A stretch of DNA of 64,000 nucleotides from Baylisascaris procyonis (Eukaryota; Nematoda; Chromadorea; Rhabditida; Ascarididae): the NCBI GenBank assembly GCA_037389465.1, contig JAZARR010000185.1, positions 1,054,001 through 1,118,000 on the forward strand, written 5' to 3'. Positions 37,501 to 49,685 of this stretch are shown here, in pieces. The notes beneath the pieces are model-generated. The model did not search any database, had not been told where the DNA came from, and saw only the letters and a program-made list of their open reading frames with translations. The translations under genes and the position numbers were made by a program. The stretch's first letter is position 1. The number at the start of each line of letters is the position of its first letter.

Positions 37501-40500
37501 TCCCAAAGCATATAACGATGTTCCTGGAAAAAAATTCTGATGAAGAACAAATTCGTTTCATCAGAAAAAATTTCTTCGCTTATCTTTCATTAAAATCTAT
37601 GGAAGTGAGTTGATTTCTTATCAAAAACATTGCAACGATCAAATGTGAGAGGAAAAATTTCTGATTCATTTTGCTGGAGAAAATTATTCAATGCTGTGGC
37701 CAACGCATATTCGATCATCTTTCAAACAATTCCATAAATAACGTTATTAAAATCCAAAACATAGATGACTCGTAAAATATATGAATCCTTCTTGTCTTAT
37801 GATCGAACAACATTTGCAGCTCGGGACATTTGCGCCCCAACATTTTTTTTTGAAGAAAGAGAAGACGGAGTTAAGGCCTGGAGAGATGAATATACAAATG
37901 TGTATGGAACAAGCATAATACCATGAATGTATAAGACTGTTTTCATCCTCTATCCGTTTGAAAAGCTTCTTTTCCTCAACTATCGTCCTAAAATGTTATA
38001 GATGGAAGCGTGATGGGACAATAATAGTCGAGGGATGTACGCGATTTAATGTCATTCTCAAATAAACGATAATTTAAATGCAATGGCAATTATATTGTTT
38101 GAAGCTAGGACATCAGAATACCAATGCCTAACAGGTTTCGCTAAGAAATGCCCTATTCTTTTATAATCGATCATTTAATTTATGTAGGCAAACAACATTC
38201 TTCCTTCAAAAAAGAAGAAAAAATACACTGTAGCTATTCGAAAAAAACATAGTTTTCTGTAAAGTATAAAGAAATAAGTATTCTACTCACTTGTCAATCA
38301 AATAAGCACAGAAAACTCAATGAATCTTATCGATACCAAAATACGTGAATAAATTTTTCTATCATTTCATACGCTTAAAACATTGCAATTGAAGCCCTCA
38401 TAATTCGAATCTCATAATTTCCAATAATAATTCAGTTGTTTGTCAAAAATCATCGCTTTTCCCAGTAAAGATATCTGTCTAGCAAATACCTCGTAAAAAG
38501 TTCAAAAGCAATGAGCTTACTAGTTCCATTTGCCGATATATATAGCAATCAGAACTTAGTTCTTTTTTGCATCCAACATTACAGCCGAATTTCACAGCAG
38601 AAAGTTGGCGCTTTCTTGCTTCTTCTGGAACGATCAAGATAAAACAAGATGGACCCAGATTCGTCCGCCAATGTGCTTATGTAGCAATCAGATATTGCAA
38701 CAAAGCTCATTCGATTCACAACAATGAGGAATGCAATCATTTTGATGTGAGCGTATGAACAAACATATTGTGGCAGATTTTGAGTGATCTCTAGAAATAT
38801 TTAAATACTCACCAATAGCGAACGTATTCCATATGGTTCCAATAACAGCAAAACTAATCACTGAACCGAAATTTTCGAATAGTGCACGATTTGGCATAAA
38901 ATAACCTTAAAATAATTCACATAGTATTTGTTGATGGAAGAATTGTAATGTTGGAAATAACCTTACAATCAAAATTGATAGAAAACGCGTCGATTTTTTC
39001 TTGGGGGGGGGGGGGGGAGGAGGAGGGAGAAACGAGATCTGAAAACTCAATTCCCAAACACATGTGCAACTTCTTTCAATGAAGAGTAATTTATTTCAAT
39101 CGCGTGGCATAATTTTTTTTTTTTGGAATTTTTACAGTTATTTCCTTGTTTGTTCTGTTTATTACTCATTTCCGCTATTTTTGAAGGATATTTTGCGATT
39201 GCGTTGTGACAGCGAAAAAATTTTTACACATATGAATGATATGGTCGATGTGAATATCGATTTCAAAAAGAATCTAGGAGATATTTAAATTAGTAATGAT
39301 TTTTCAGTCATTTACATGCAGTACTCCAACGTTGCTTAAATCATATAGAATGTTCTAATGCTTGGAAATAAATCAAGAAAACGTTGCCAGTCATAACAGC
39401 ATGTTGCATAAGAAACAACCTATGCATGAAGATCGAACTTTTCAAACAATACTATAGCCAACATTTTTATTGCTTATATAACGATTCAAAGCCAAAAACT
39501 AAAAACGGAAACACAGGTGTTAGTGATCGAATTAACAGTTTTGAAAACCAGAATCACTAAAAGTTTGTAGGTGCTATTTCCTAAATAAACTCTGAGTTTT
39601 AACGAAATTAATATTGCAGCGCTTTTTATATATTTTAAAAATTTGTACTATGATAGAGACAAAACTTATGAAAATTTTTAAAGAACTAGCCATAAATATA
39701 CGGTAGGATGATTAGCTCGCCTCTTCCCTCCCTCCCCGCATCACTCTTCCAACCTTTAAATCAATCCACCAACATTGAAGTGAGTGATAAGTGTCCATGA
39801 ACATTTGTGTTTCTAAACATTCGCGTGCACTTGACACCCATCAGGTCACAGTCTCGCAAGTGAAACGAGAACGAGCGGTTGGATCAGCCGAAGTGGGAAT
39901 GTACTGTTATTCAAATTTTACTATTAGCACTAGCAGTTACGAGTTTTTCAAACATTTTACTATATTAGCAATTGGCTGACGTAAAAAAAAGGAATATTGT
40001 GCTAGCTCCTTTCGAAAGCATTTCCCTGAGAATGGTTTTTCACTAAAGGTGTTCTCAGGCCAACTTTAAGAGTTACTTTATAATACCTCATAACAAATGG
40101 ACAACTCTTAATGCGTTATTGATTTACATTCTAAAATCATATCGCTATGCCATAATTGAAAACGCTCAATGCAAAGCATAGAACTTACCCGCATCGAAAA
40201 TAATTGGAGGAAGAAGATAGAGGAAGAAAGCTGTTGATTCGAGTGTAAAAAGGCTATCATCAACATGGTATAGCTTTAGACCGACGCCTAATACCAATCC
40301 GACAATAATTAGCAGCGAAGAATCAGGAAATACATCGGAAATTTTCTTCGAAATATGAAAAACTGAAATTAATCTATGTGATTGTCCGATTACAAAACCA
40401 TGAGCTTAAGGTTTATACCAAAATAAACCTGAATTTAATGTCGATTTAGCCTATATGCACCAATTTCATATATTGGCGCCATAGAGAAAAGATTTTCTAG

Positions 40501-41747
40501 GTATAAGGAAGACTATAAACCCAAATTTATGTTCATTCAACGAAGAAATGAAATCAGCACATAGGTTAAATTGCATGAAAAGCATACAGCGTTCAAAGTT
40601 AAAATTATTTGATCTATTAGCCAAAACGTAATATCGCGAATGAAATAGTCATGCAGATATCGTAATAAACAGTCGTATATTACCACAATAAATATGGGGA
40701 GTGTTGGCGATCAAAAGAATTACCCCAATTACTTATTTCAACGCGTCGGAGTGGAGGAAACACAGAAAGTGTGCGAGCGTTAACATCAATAAAGGACAAA
40801 ACATAGCGTGCAATTAGGGCGAACAAACATATAGTGTGCAATATCAGCGATTAGGATTGAAGCAACTCAGTGGACACTTAAAAAACGAATTTATGGGTGC
40901 AACAATGATGCTGACAGGGAACCAACTCAAGGTTTTTAGAATATGAAAGTGAAAAACTCGTAGAGCACTGTTTGTGCTGCAAAGTTTTTGGGGTGTTGAA
41001 GCTTGTGCTTACGCCGATTATGGAAGTGGACAAATTGAAATATTTTTGAGAGCAGAACATTCGGCAAAATCGCGCACAACTTCATAAAGAAAGGATCAAA
41101 TCAAACTTCTTGGACGGGATTTATAGAGAAAACGCTTCAAATCCAATTTCGTCGAAGGAGCAAGAAGGGAAGAAAAAGGCGCACTGGTGAATGTGGTGGA
41201 GTGCAAAATGGATTTTATGAAAGCCGTCGCACCTCTGAAAGATGTGGACGGCTTTCACAAATTTTCGTTACTGTTGGAAAACAGTGCGGAACACATACGA
41301 TATGTAGATCAATCATATTTCTCGAAAATCACTTTGTTTCGAACATTATTCATCGTCGTTCCCTCACATGTACCAGAGTACACCGTCTTGCATCCTGATA
41401 TCTGAGCAATGCTAATTCCAGCAAACTAGGTGTAAAATTACCGAATGTCATCACTTTTTATATTCACATAGCACATTCCCAAGTTCCCATTTCTTCCTGT
41501 TTTCGTCCCCGCTACCTATTGCAATGAACCATATACCATCAGTCAAGAAAGCAGACGAGCGCACTTACCGATCTTGGCAATACTCGCGAGTAATAGCCAG
41601 ACAGCGATTGTGTATGGTTTTTCCACTTCTTCCCAGTTATTCGATACAATCTAGAATATAACCGAACTTTTACATTTAATTGCATTTTTTAAAATTTACT
41701 GCTTTCTCTGCATTCATTTCGGGAAATTTGTCAATATCTAGAAGAGT

Positions 41748-41786
<39 letters not shown>

Positions 41787-41960
41787 CATATGAAATTCAT
41801 CAAAGCGGTGAAAATTTACCTGAAACCTTGTGGGATTTTGCTTTTCCGGTGTCGCACCACCACTGAATTCTTTCCATACCTCTTCGCGTGTTTCGGCTGA
41901 CAGTGACCAATGCAAATGCACAATAATAAGAATAACTACTGCACAGTTCTTCACACCCAT
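25546..41960 (-). CDS. nhx: Na+/H+ exchanger, NHE/NHX (SLC9A) family
   Basis: This electroneutral sodium/proton antiporter of 681 residues has 14 exons: 41960-41820, 41650-41569, 40362-40189, 38905-38813, 37523-37327, 35775-35621, 34678-34577, 33994-33777, 32385-32186, 31902-31813, 31213-31143, 29825-29649, 27466-27253 and 25677-25546. All have GT/AG ends and consistent phase. Residues 1-22 form a signal-peptide-like segment. The core keeps the family landmarks: [15 protein letters not shown] (about 120-134, the amiloride-contact region), VDPVAV (Asp196), FGEALFND (Glu220 and Asp225, with the same spacing as the essential NHE1 pair), an NISH loop, and [10 protein letters not shown] (414-423). 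The C-terminal cytoplasmic tail includes GVEDIAG (exon 11), EENTEALY and an acidic IEDDYM stretch (exon 13). It ends in a basic/Ser segment ([10 protein letters not shown]) that looks phosphorylatable. This layout fits plasma-membrane NHX proteins of nematodes. The ATG at 41960 is preferred to an upstream TTG. The stop is TAA at 25548-25546. Confidence 0.95.
28475..28485 (+). other. Isolated tRNA B-box in an exchanger intron
   Basis: GGTTCGAGTCC is a perfect Pol III B-box. Followed by TGACAGTGCCAGCA it resembles the 3' part of a tRNA. No A-box or pairing 5' acceptor arm lies at the right distance upstream. It lies inside intron 12 of the exchanger, so it is a tRNA fragment or SINE remnant. 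Confidence 0.35.
30826..30995. repeat. TGCA-saturated block in an exchanger intron
   Basis: About 170 bases carry more than ten TGCA tetramers, several as TTGCA or TGCAA, plus a CTGCAGCTGCAG palindrome. Because the words lack stops, long frames open on both strands (minus 30547-30999, plus 30706-30993). These look like composition artefacts, since neither resembles a known protein. It lies between exchanger exons 11 and 12. Confidence 0.6.
32809..32834. repeat. Perfect 26-bp palindrome
   Basis: The half-site TTTGCAAATTTTG is followed directly by its exact reverse complement with no spacer. It lies in the intron between exchanger exons 8 and 9 and continues into further GCAAAA words. Confidence 0.92.
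39003..39017. repeat. G15 tract with flanking GGAGGAGG
   Basis: A run of 15 G followed by AGGAGGAGGG lies in the intron before exchanger exon 4. It could form a quadruplex and is prone to sequencing error. Confidence 0.9.
41751..41785. repeat. (AT)n microsatellite in exchanger intron 1
   Basis: Thirty-five bases of alternating AT sit in the first intron of the Na+/H+ exchanger gene, between exons 1 and 2. Confidence 0.95.
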
Positions 41961-44900
41961 CGCCAATTAGCCAATCAAGCTGGCTGCAACTTTGAAAGGA
42001 AGTCACAATTTTCATGAAACTTTTCTCGAGTACTGTAAAGTAATCATAAAATCACAAGCAATTATTACGGCGATGAAGTATAGATGAAATATGGTACGAA
42101 CTAGGGAAGAACAGGCAGAATGTAGTGGATAAAACATGAACAATAACAAGCTGACAATGGGACACCTTAAAATTTTATCTTTTATGCTGTAAACTCAACC
42201 TCAACGCTTTTTCGGTAATGAAAATCGTCGCAAACGATGCAGTAATAGTCTCTACTCGTTGCAGTGGTCCTCTAAATGGGTGAAGGAACGAACGTAAGGG
42301 AAAGACGAGCATTTTCCTCAGATTATTTGGTACTTCTTTTGACGATCGCTTCTTTCTTGCAAAGATATCTCATCATGAGTTGCAATCACATCGTAATAGT
42401 AACTTATGCAAATCATCAACCATACAAATGTGTCATTCATACTGGAAGGGAGGACGGATAGAGAAGCCGGAAAATTAGGAAATTGAGAAACGAAAAGAGT
42501 AGGAAGCATTCCGATCTTGTACTTCTCCGTTTTTATCGGCCTTATTTGAAAAGTATGTGTGTTGCATCACTCCAACGAACTGCCGTCTTAATTCAGCTTG
42601 GCATTGCACTTAATTGACTGATAACCTCAATAAATGTGTTTGAAGGCTTAAATTCGAATAATGATAGCAGACAAACACAAAGTGAGATAAAAAATAATTC
42701 AGATAAAATGATCGTATATCTTTATTTGCTTAAAATTTCTGATATACATTTGAGACCTTCGAAGTAATTCTCAAGGTGCTCACACTACTTAGAATTTCAA
42801 CTGTGAGTAATGAAACCGTTTAAAGTCTCTGAGGGACTTTTCAACGCACCTCAATCACCTGGAAGGTTACGTGGTGAAAATAGGCGCAACATGATGTAAG
42901 ATGTGAGAAAACGATGTGCTGAATTTATTTTGATCTGCGTCTATTAAAAAGTTTCATGATACTGAAATGCAGACACGCATTTGACCGACAGTAAATGTTG
43001 CCATGAATATTTACTTAGCCGACGTAAACTGAGTGACATAAAGCAAAAAAAACGAGATATGTGATTTTTTGAATGCGCGCATTCAAACATCTCTATTGTG
43101 CTAGCACTATTATCAGTCCATTGAAATAGGTTCTTGAAAACAAATTCTAATCTTGTAAGAAGTCATAAAGTAGATTCCTATGGAAAATGACGTCTAAGAC
43201 CTTCATAAATTCATCTGCTATTCAGAGGAATCTGAAATCAGCGCCAAAAGGAAATGACGTATTAGCCATGGGAAAGAATTGAATATTTTATTTATAACTT
43301 TAATAGTGGAGTAAACGCTGCTAATTTTGAAAGGCAGCTAATCGGAGAAGGAATGAACTTAAAAATGATGCGAGGGGGAGGGGATGCTAACGGCGATCTT
43401 GCTTGTGATTCAAGGAGATTTCTTTTCAGTAATAAAACGGATCGATTTCAACTACCTTCATAAATGAATCTGCATGGAATTGTTTAATTCTGGAATGCAC
43501 ATAACGCATTTATCGCCTTTGTCAAATAAGGTGACTAAAAAAATTCAAATATTTAATTGAAACATTGCCAAATATGCAAATATGGTTGAGTTGGTTTCTT
43601 TGGCATCTAAATGAGCCATCGCACAGTTGAAATCTTCGTGAATGTGGAAATCGGATGGTGTAGTAGTAATGAAGCAAAAGAATAGATCGTTAATGCCAAC
43701 TATATGTGCAAATGATCAATGAATAACAAATAGGTAAAGGCTGAAAAACATCGCTTGTTCAGACGATCATTTGCAAACAAATCAAATAAATACATAGTAA
43801 TACGGCGAAAGTCCCAATAAAGGACTAGAGCTACCTTATGATTTGCTCGGAAGGGAGGGGATGAGGGTATTTCAATGAATGGCTGACTGTTTCCGCTAAC
43901 GAGATACATATATTTTCAAGGTTATCGATAGGCTACTATTCCTTTAAATGGCAAGCGAATATGTCGAAAAGATGTTTTCGATGAAGAGGAATCAATGAAT
44001 TTAGGATTTCAATGAGATAATGCAAGCCGCAAAAAAAGAGAGAATCATTGGCAATCAATACGATAGCGACAATTGAATGGAAAATAATCTGCAACAAGAA
44101 ATCGCAATGCATTCAAACGCGACTTAACTACCCTTTAACCTATCAAAGAGCAATTTAAACTGTGAGAATTTAATGAAAAATATACAATTAAAATTTCAAA
44201 GAAAGTTAGAAAAACGATTAAATGTCTAAGAGGTAAATATTCGAACGGTTAAATGAGAATCACTAAATAACACTTGATTAATTGGTTTGATTTTTGATCG
44301 AAAGATCGACTCCGGAATGAATTTATGGCGAATGCGGAAACGATCTAAGCGGTTAACCACTGGATAAGATGGCCAAACGTCACCAAATCGTCGAATATCT
44401 TAAAATTTTTGAACCTGACCAATATGTTTGCCATGCAATTGCAATTGATATGATGAGTTCGCTTCAGGCAGTATTTATCGCACTTCTTTGATGCCGTTCT
44501 CTTGGCGAAGGTTGCACATTAGATGCTTCGACCAAAGACCCCTGCATGGTCCTACTTCGATCGCCTCCGCTCTTCCTATTCCCTCCCTTCCCCTTCCCCT
44601 ACTCCTGTCCTTGCCTTTTTCTTTATGCCGATGGTAGCAATCAGGCAAAAACACGAACAAGCCAAAACAGCAAAAGGTTCAACAAAAATTTCTCTGCAAA
44701 ACAGCGAATACAAACAGGTAAGTATAGTGCAGTAGAGGACAAATGATACGCTTTTGTGAAGCGGATGGGCATACAGAAAAATCAACCCCCCCCCCCCTAA
44801 GAACTCTTGCAGACTGGATCAAAAGCGTTGCTTTTTTTCGAAAACACCTTTTCAACCTTTGGAAACCCACTGATGAAATCTGGCCATGGATTGATCACGT

Positions 44901-47900
44901 TTTAGATCATTCTAATTAGCTGCATCCTTTGGCCCTATGCCTCACAAACACTGTGATTAACGACTAAGAGTCTTTATCAGCAATAAGCGTTCAAAGAATA
45001 ATCTGATATCAAGCTCATGAAAAATCATCAAATTAGATATAGTTATCGTTGAAAAAGAGCCACTCCATTACGGAACTCGAATCTAGGATCTTCAACTGCG
45101 AGCAGAATTTTCCAGGTTCTGAAGCAATAATAACAAAGCTAAAGGACCGGTTTTGAAACTCAAATCAAAGAAGAAGCAAATACATATATTCTTTAGGTAT
45201 CATTCAATATGACACAATTGATTTTCGAATATAATGCACGCAAACAAAAATACATAAATTGAAAAATTCAAAGAGCAATTGCAATAAATAAATTGATGAA
45301 CTCATTTAGTTATGAACAAAATTTTTTACGGATACGTGTGATGAGATGGAAGAGATGAGTAAAGGGAAATGGCATCAATATAAAACTAGTTGCATCAATG
45401 ATTTGATTCGCGGATTTACGAACAAATTTCCCGATGGAGTTTGAACGGCAGTGTGCTGCTACTATTCATAAGCGCATTTACGATTATATTTTCGTTGACA
45501 ATTGTTAAATACGATGGGATGCTGCGTATTTATTGCACATTCGTGTTGCTATGAGGAAAGAAGAAAGATGGTGCAGGGAAAGAGGAGGAAAGGGGAAAGG
45601 AAAGAAGGAATCTAAACAGGCTACAGGTTGGAAAATTGCCGTCTTCTAAGCTTGGAAGTCTTCGAAGAAATATACATGATTTGATGAAGAATTTCTGTTA
45701 TTTTTGTCTCGTAAAGTCATTCCGAAATTCTTCAAGTTATACCCCATCATTTTAGTGAGATTCGTAGAAACCCACAGGGCACGACTAATCCGCGAAACTG
45801 ATTCGACAAACCAAATTTTAGAGGAGAAGTAAATTCCAATTCGATCCATAAGTTTCTCAACAATTTTTTAACCTTAGTTTCGATCATGAATCTGTTAAAT
45901 ACGAGCATGGAAGCTCTAACCATCCACCATCAAAATATTTTATCAATCAATATGAGTGAAAATTTTTTGAATATAGAGCATAATAAAACGCGAAAATTAA
46001 AAATCATACTCAAGCGGAACTTCATGTTCACTGTCAAAAATCTATAAGCGTTCAATAGCCTAATGATGCGACATTTTGATTAGATGGTTAATGGAATGCC
46101 TAATCTAAGGAAATATGAGTACCATTTCACTGGTCGATCTTAACAGGTTCGATCAACACCTCGAAAAAATTCCTCTTGCTAGAAAATTGCCGAGAAGGAG
46201 GATTCATGTTGAGAAGAATTTGGGAAGGAGGGGAGGCAGGATATTTTTGTTAAAGAGTTCAATAGTCTACAATAATAAGTATGTAAAGTTCCTGACACCT
46301 TTTCGAGTTTTGTAATAGAAGAATAGATTTCTAAGCGGAAAGAGAAGTGAGCAAAGATATAAGGATAGAAGTGGGGAAGGAAGAGAATGTTTCTTCTGAT
46401 GTTTAGACGAGGTGGAAGGAGGCAGGAGGTCACAAAAGGTAAAAAATAGTATAAAGCTAAGTTAGGTGAAAAAACCGACGCGAAACTGATGGAATATCTG
46501 CAATTGCGAGAAGCAGAGAAGCAAGAAAATTTATTCTAGCGGAAACGAAATAGGTGCGAAAAAAGTGAATTCTTCAGTGAAAAAGAGAAAACAAAATCAC
46601 AAAGAAGGAATACGTGCATAGTTCAAAAATCAACTGCACTTCAGCCGTAATATTTCCTTAAATACCTGTTTTTTCCCTCAGAGAAGGTAAAATCCTTTGT
46701 TTCATTTAACATACCGTATTAAATTCAAGTGAAAGGGTTGAATATGGCTGAATAGTTGAACAAGTAGATTCTAGGATTTTAAGAAATTTAAACGTTTTCA
46801 AAATTTCCTTAAAAACTTTTGGTTCGAGTTCTAATTAATCTGAGCAGCTCTTAGAATGCGGAACAGTGTTTTTCACCTCATCTCAGGTGATAAGCACCAC
46901 AAATATTTATTAGTACTTTTCACCTTGAAACAAAGAGCTAGAACGGCATAAAATAATCTACGAAAGCTTTTTTTTGCAACCTGAAAGTTTTCAGGATGCG
47001 TTAAATTTTTAATACATGATTTTTTTGCGCAGAAAATTAGCCTAATGTGTATATAGGAGAACAACCTGATTTGCATATGAACCAAATAAAATTCCGTCAT
47101 TTTGGCTTCTTGGTTTTCGATCTGAAACTAAAGAATAGACAGATGGACAGACTCACAAGTATATTATAGAGATACGATACTGCCACGCCATTTTTAGCAA
47201 ATAGGTAAACACGTGCTGAAGAGAGTGGTTTTTAGTCGTTTGAAAAAGGGAAGCAACTTAAATTCACATATTCGTTACGATGTTTTCGTTGCAGAACGTA
47301 TATGTCATCAAAACGGAATTGAATTGTTAAATCTGTTGCAAAAAATTTGTGTTGGTAGGGAAATATTCTAGGTGAAAATTCAACTTACATATTCAACCTT
47401 ATATTAGTCCTCTTGAATCATTTGAGAGGAAATATGGACTAAAAACAGGATGGGAGCATTTGCTAATGGCATGAGGGAAATAGGGATGGGAACATCGTAG
47501 AGAAAGGGAGCATTCATTTTAATACGATACAATTTCGTTTCAATTCAATTGAAATTTAAGTGATCTCAAGTGCTATTTTCAAAAGTCTAGTGGTCGAATT
47601 TGAGCGAAATTTTTAGTAACAAAAGAGGTAAAGGTTTTTAAGTTGTTGAGAATGTCGAAGGGAATGGCCTTCTAGTTGCCTTCTAGTTGTGAAACGAAAC
47701 GGACAACTCAATTCAGAAATGATAATGTTTTTTTTTTTGCCAAACGATACGCCTATGCAGCGGGTTTTCTTATCAGAGTTGACGGAGGAATGGGATGAAA
47801 GGATTCAATATTCTAAGCAATTCAGCGCGGCAAACTTTAAAAAAAAATTGTGAGTCGTAAAATTCTTGGAAAATCAACTTTTTCAACACGTCATTTTTAA

Positions 47901-48275
47901 TGGCCACTTTTTTCTTGGTGAAAGTCTGTTGACGCTTTGAAGTTCATCGATCTTTAATTGCTTTTAAAAAACCCAAGAACTAAAAAATAAACGTATCTTC
48001 TGAAGATATTTCTTTGTCTCTCAGCAATGAACGGTTATAAAATAAACATCAACATCAAAACACTTTAAGAGAATATTTACAAATGATCTATGAGATCAAA
48101 AAATGGATGAACAGAGCGATCGTTTGAAAAATGCAGATTAAAAATTGGATCGATAATAGGATCAAACTGATCGCTAAGAAAATAGCAAAAATAAACAATA
48201 ATCTAGATGATCCATAAACTGCATCCTTCCGAACAATAAACCGGTCTTAGGCAAAACCGATTCATAGCCATTTAC
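41961..48275. other. Upstream region of the Na+/H+ exchanger gene
   Basis: This is gene-poor sequence 5' of the exchanger. The open frames here show no linked splice signals or family resemblance. Features include a C12 run at 44786-44797 and purine-rich GGAAGG/GGGAGG stretches at 45550-45610 and 46190-46440. A short duplication of TGCCTTCTAGTTG lies near 47667-47690. Promoter and 5' untranslated exons of the exchanger probably lie in the first part but cannot be located. Confidence 0.45.
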
Positions 48276-48428
48276 TTTATTCGCTATTCTATAACACAAA
48301 GGCGTTTTATGGAAAGGGCGATGCAAGTGAGCTAGCCTCTTATATGCTCGAGGTAAGTTGTTAATTATAACCACGGATGACCTGCTGTCCTGTGCGTAAG
48401 AGTTTTCGGAATCACTGCGTGCCAATTT
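48276..48428 (-). CDS. Isolated exon-like frame
   Basis: Fifty-one open codons begin after an AATCTCAG acceptor and end at an AATAAA|GTAAAT donor, phase 0 at both ends. The peptide starts KLARSDSENSYAQD and is basic and Ser-rich. I can link it to no other exon. It may be part of an unrecognised minus-strand gene with the frame at 49473-49685, or chance. Confidence 0.15.
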
Positions 48429-49472
48429 CTGAGATTTTGAAAGCAAATTTTAAAACAAGCATATCTGACTTGTGAAACATAAAAAAAAAACTATTCTCAC
48501 CTCAAATTTTGGGGCCAGTTAGTTCCCAGAATCTTGAATGACCTTTGCCTCATTAATCGATAACGTTGAAAGAAACCAATCTCGAACAAATCGGCAGCTT
48601 GCAACCGAAAAATAAACTTCTTGCATGGTCAACACAACGAATACAGCGATGGCTCTATGTAATGACTTCAACATGGAGAGGTGAGGTCTGTTCGTGTCGA
48701 TTGTTAGCTTGCTGCTTTTCAACAATGAAGAATCCTCTATTTGAATTAAAAAAAAACGCATGCATCCCTGTTTCCTCCTCCTTCTTTTCGCCTTCTACAC
48801 AGTTTCCTTTTGCTGCTTGCGTCATTAGAAATCCACCTGGCTAACGAGACGGAGTGGGCAAGTCACTAAAGCGGACATATAGGAATGAGAAAGGCTTATT
48901 TATTTCTATGGTCTTTTGCAACCCACTATTTGTGGTCGGACATTATGGCGATATCGCGTCTACATGCGTGTGCCTATGTGCCTACCCAGCTGGTATTTTC
49001 AGCTCGGGAACGTTCGAGGGTGAAGGTGTGCAATTTGGTTGACAACATTTACACTATATGCTCCATAAATGTTTGATACTCTATGGAAACTTTCAGATAG
49101 ATCTGTTAATATTGAAAAGAAATTGCAGCAACTTAAAGGTGCCTAAAAATAAAAATGGATTCTGCCACCGGTTGAACTTTGATTTTGCATCAATTGACTC
49201 GTAAAAAAGATTTATAAAAAGTCGCTGGAGCAATTAAAGCATGAGCGTTTATCTCATTATCCATCGACAGATCGTGAAACCGATTGGTCTCTTCTGCAGA
49301 ATTGCAAAAGCGAACACCACACATATATTCCACTGCACTTATACTGCACTAATATGATCTATGCGCATTTAACTACATAGCGATCAGTGTACCGCCAGCA
49401 ACATTGGCAAACGCTTTGTTTCAAACTTCAGCTTTTTGTAACTGCCTAAAGAAGCCGTTGAAATTGGACTTT

Positions 49473-49685
49473 TTAAACCGAATAGGAATTCTTTTTGAGA
49501 TTGTCTTTTCGATTTTTTTTCGATATCGAGAAGGAAAATTGCTGAACTGAATCTAACCAACTCTGCATTTCTGTTTGTATTTCCGCGTTCTGCCTTATCA
49601 TAACGTGTGATGACGTCAGATTCAGATGTGTCTCTGAATCCAGTGGAAACTTCGAGGAGATATCCTTCTCCCTAGTGGACACCAT
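49473..49685 (-). CDS. Small ATG-started frame, weakly like an RPAP3/SPAG1 N-terminus
   Basis: ATG at 49685 opens 70 codons to a TAA. After a polar leader, the segment IRQNAEIQTEMQSWLDSV resembles the N-terminal helix of RPAP3-type TPR co-chaperones, which reads QNAEELQDFMRDLENW in human. A Lys-rich stretch follows, again as in that family. No TPR repeats follow downstream on this strand. It could be a first exon whose partners I cannot see, a fragment, or a chance likeness. Confidence 0.28.
   Translation of the reverse strand: MVSTREKDISSKFPLDSETHLNLTSSHVMIRQNAEIQTEMQSWLDSVQQFSFSISKKNRKDNLKKNSYSV

Noticed and set aside
45050..45130. Possible minus-strand tRNA near a GATTCGAGTTCC word
   Set aside because: No matching A-box, acceptor stem or anticodon arm at proper spacing.
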